Shown here: positions 5,242 through 6,782 of the stretch, piece after piece
Layout of the letters: each line of letters starts with the position of its first letter
Numbering within the stretch: position 1 is the first letter of the stretch
Source: JACJWR01 sp964547485
GTDB lineage: Bacteria; Actinomycetota; Actinomycetes; S36-B12; UBA10799
Direction of reading: 5' to 3'
NCBI GenBank assembly: GCA_964547485.1
Contig: CAZJNU010000123.1
Coordinates: 1-6,782, forward strand
DNA length: 6,782 nt
Position numbers and translations under genes: made by a program
The notes under the pieces: model-generated
The model's input: the letters and a program-made list of their open reading frames with translations, nothing else
Databases searched by the model: none
What the model was told of the DNA's origin: nothing

Positions 5242-6734
5242 CCGCGCAGCAGCGGCGTCCGCCCACTCCACTGCCCCAAGATCCGATCGGCCGGAGTCGT
5301 CAACACCCCTTCCAGCAGCGTCGCGTAGACATCTCGGAAATCGGTGGTCACAAACAGGTCGCCGGCATCCAGCGCGGTCAGTGATGGCTGCTCACCGTAG
5401 AACCCGCCGCGGACCTTGGGGCCAGCCACGAAGACCGGGCCGGCCGTGCCGTGGTCGGTGCCGTCGGAGGCGTTCGCCTTCACCCGACGTCCGAACTCCG
5501 AATACACCAACACCGTCACGTCGTTGGCCCTGCTCGTGCCGGCCAGCCGACCCAGGAACCCCTCGACCGCAGTCGAGACGTGCCCCACGAGGCGAGACTG
5601 GGCGCTGCGCTCATCTGCGTGCGTGTCGAATCCGCCCAGCGACACCGACCAGACGCGGGTCGGCGCATTCCCGGCGATCAGCCTCGCGACCACGTCAAGT
5701 TGCTGGCTCAGCTCGTCCCCACCCCCGGCATTACCGCCACCGGCGACCGGGAGTTCCGGACCCGCAACCGGCTCCACGGCCAGCGCATCCCCGACAGTGG
5801 TCCCGATGGTGAACAGGTCCGCCAGGCTGCGGGCGGCCCGCTCTTGCAGTGGCGTCCCGGACCGCCCGGTGTTGGTACGCGTCCAGATCGCCAGCGCCTG
5901 CTGGCGAGCCTTGGCCCGCTCTGCCAGGTAGCGGTTGTAGGCAGCTGCGGCGCGAGCGGCGTACGCCGAGCCGGATTCCCGGGGGCGTCGCCTGTTCAGC
6001 CGCCGCCAGGACGTTATCCAGCGCCCCCGCGGGGTGATGTTGGCGGAATTCCAACGCGCCAGATAGGCGTCTCGCGCGTGCGCGGTGGGTACACCTACCA
6101 AGAGTTGGCATTGATCCGCCAACGAGCCGGTGGGCAGTCGCAAGCCCCCCACCGGTAGGGCGGATCCGGCCCGGCTGGTGCCGGCCAGCAACGGCGGCAT
6201 GGTCGAACCGATATTGATCGCGAGCATCGGATCGTCGCCGGCCGAGTCCAGCCACCGGCCCAGCCAGCCCGTGTTCCTCGCGCTACCCGGCGATCCGGAC
6301 TGCCAGATCGCCATCGAGCTGAAGTGCGAATGGTCCGGCCGTGGGTAGCCGACCCCCCGCACGACGGCGAGCCGACCCGCATCCCAGAGTCGCTTGAAAC
6401 CGGTCATGCTGGCGTTCAGCCCGAGACCCTCCCCGATCGGCAGCACCTCCTGGGCAGACAGCGCGATCCCCGGTCTAGCCGCCGCGTACGCCGGGTCCTG
6501 GTAGGGGACGACCGTGCTCAACCCGTCATTGCCACCGTAGAGGGTGACCACGACAAGAATCGGCGTGCCTGCCGGCAGTGGCCGCTGCTGCGCGGCGGCG
6601 GCCACCTCGGCCATCGTCAGGTTGGTCGCGCCCGCCGTCAAAGCCCCGGCGGCGGCGACGCCACTCCACTGTAGGAATCGTCGACGAGACAGTTCGCCGG
6701 CAGTAGGGCGCGCGTTCGAAGGAGGCGTGTTCAT
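5238..6734 (-). CDS. Tat-exported DUF1501 family protein with a probable double frameshift
   Basis: This 498-residue DUF1501 protein (PF07394, placed in the alkaline-phosphatase-like clan) has no established function, although metal-site-like residues are conserved. The N-terminus carries a twin-arginine signal, SRRRFLQWSG (16-25), followed by an Ala/Gly-rich hydrophobic stretch, so export in folded form is predicted. Domain landmarks are LYGGNDGLSTVVPY (65-78), PDHSHFSSMAIWQ (133-145), GGFDTH ending at H372, YSEFGRR with E413, and TDHGTAGP with H428. Residues 236-252 (RGRWITSWRRLNRRRPR) look wrong: the next frame reads AGALDNVLAAAEQATPP over the same bases, which suits the surrounding sequence far better. 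The ATG at 6734 has GGTGAG eight bases upstream and lies one base after the DUF1800 stop. A GTG at 6743 would add three residues but lacks its own Shine-Dalgarno. The gene is probably co-translated with DUF1800. Confidence 0.9.
   Translation of the reverse strand: MNTPPSNARPTAGELSRRRFLQWSGVAAAGALTAGATNLTMAEVAAAAQQRPLPAGTPILVVVTLYGGNDGLSTVVPYQDPAYAAARPGIALSAQEVLPIGEGLGLNASMTGFKRLWDAGRLAVVRGVGYPRPDHSHFSSMAIWQSGSPGSARNTGWLGRWLDSAGDDPMLAINIGSTMPPLLAGTSRAGSALPVGGLRLPTGSLADQCQLLVGVPTAHARDAYLARWNSANITPRGRWITSWRRLNRRRPRESGSAYAARAAAAYNRYLAERAKARQQALAIWTRTNTGRSGTPLQERAARSLADLFTIGTTVGDALAVEPVAGPELPVAGGGNAGGGDELSQQLDVVARLIAGNAPTRVWSVSLGGFDTHADERSAQSRLVGHVSTAVEGFLGRLAGTSRANDVTVLVYSEFGRRVKANASDGTDHGTAGPVFVAGPKVRGGFYGEQPSLTALDAGDLFVTTDFRDVYATLLEGVLTTPADRILGQWSGRTPLLRG
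5978..6034 (-). other. Segment read out of frame between two G/C homopolymers in the DUF1501 gene
   Basis: Minus-strand bases CACCCCGCGGGGGCG (around 6024-6034) and GCCCCCGGG (5978-5985) flank a stretch whose annotated frame contains the rare codons ATA and AGG and is full of Arg and Trp. Adding one base at the first run and removing one at the second restores a normal Ala-rich helix and joins cleanly to ESGSAYAARAAAAYNRY. The overall length and downstream frame do not change. Confidence 0.6.
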
Positions 6735-6735
6735 A

Positions 6736-6747
6736 TCACTCACTCAC
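6736..6747 (-). repeat. Three tandem GTGA units at the DUF1800/DUF1501 junction
   Basis: GTGAGTGAGTGA on the minus strand holds the DUF1800 stop, an alternative GTG start and most of the GGTGAG ribosome binding site of the DUF1501 gene. With only three units, chance is a fair explanation. Confidence 0.6.
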
Positions 6748-6782
6748 CACGTATTCGGGGCTGACCAGGGCCAGCGCGACGA
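6736..6782 (-). CDS. DUF1800 family protein, last 14 residues (runs off the right edge)
   Basis: Only the C-terminal end is in the window: VALALVSPEYVVSE followed by TGA at 6738-6736. The L-x-L-V-S-P-E-Y pattern is the usual ending of DUF1800 proteins. DUF1800 genes are commonly found directly upstream of DUF1501 genes, exactly as here. The role of the family is unknown. The stop is one base before the DUF1501 ATG and would overlap the alternative GTG start by eight bases, so translational coupling is likely. The call rests on few residues plus gene order. Confidence 0.7.
   Translation of the reverse strand, partial: VALALVSPEYVVSE

Noticed and set aside
1..6782. CRISPR array, tRNA/rRNA, insertion sequence or phage attachment site
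   Set aside because: I saw no regularly spaced repeats, cloverleaf-like sequence, transposase motifs or terminal inverted repeats in any part of the window.

Overview
The window is high-GC DNA with G/C-ending codons. The gene set is typical of a free-living Actinomycetota species: an exported PF04185 phosphoesterase, a DUF1800/DUF1501 pair, a DUF2804 protein and a PF12900 flavin-type protein. I cannot name the genus. It comes from a draft assembly, because a run of exactly 100 N (3401-3500) interrupts a gene.

Layout from left to right. (1) 1-593, minus strand: the N-terminal part of a fold-type III PLP enzyme (diaminopimelate/ornithine decarboxylase-like), running off the left edge. (2) 594-951: a divergent intergenic region with no recognisable gene. 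(3) 952-2892, plus strand: a Sec-exported phosphoesterase of the alkaline phosphatase superfamily with a C-terminal beta-type domain. (4) 2897-2930: a hairpin that may terminate transcription from both sides. (5) 4563-2943, minus strand: a probable three-gene unit of a PPOX-type flavin/F420-binding protein, a DUF2804 protein containing the gap, and a small HTH-like protein. (6) 4630-5241, plus strand: a class I SAM methyltransferase, divergent from the PPOX gene and sharing its stop tetranucleotide CTAG with the next gene. (7) 6782-5238, minus strand: the last 14 residues of a DUF1800 protein, then a Tat-exported DUF1501 protein.

Two links between genes can be supported. DUF1800 and DUF1501 form a well-known conserved pair of unknown function, and here they are almost certainly co-translated. 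The PPOX, DUF2804 and HTH genes are spaced like an operon. The window also holds two exported proteins of the alkaline-phosphatase-like superfamily that use different routes (Sec and Tat), but they are not in one transcription unit.

No convincing previously undescribed system is visible. The most informative anomaly is in the DUF1501 gene. A 17-residue stretch appears to be read in the wrong frame between two G/C homopolymers, which suggests two compensating single-base errors or indels.
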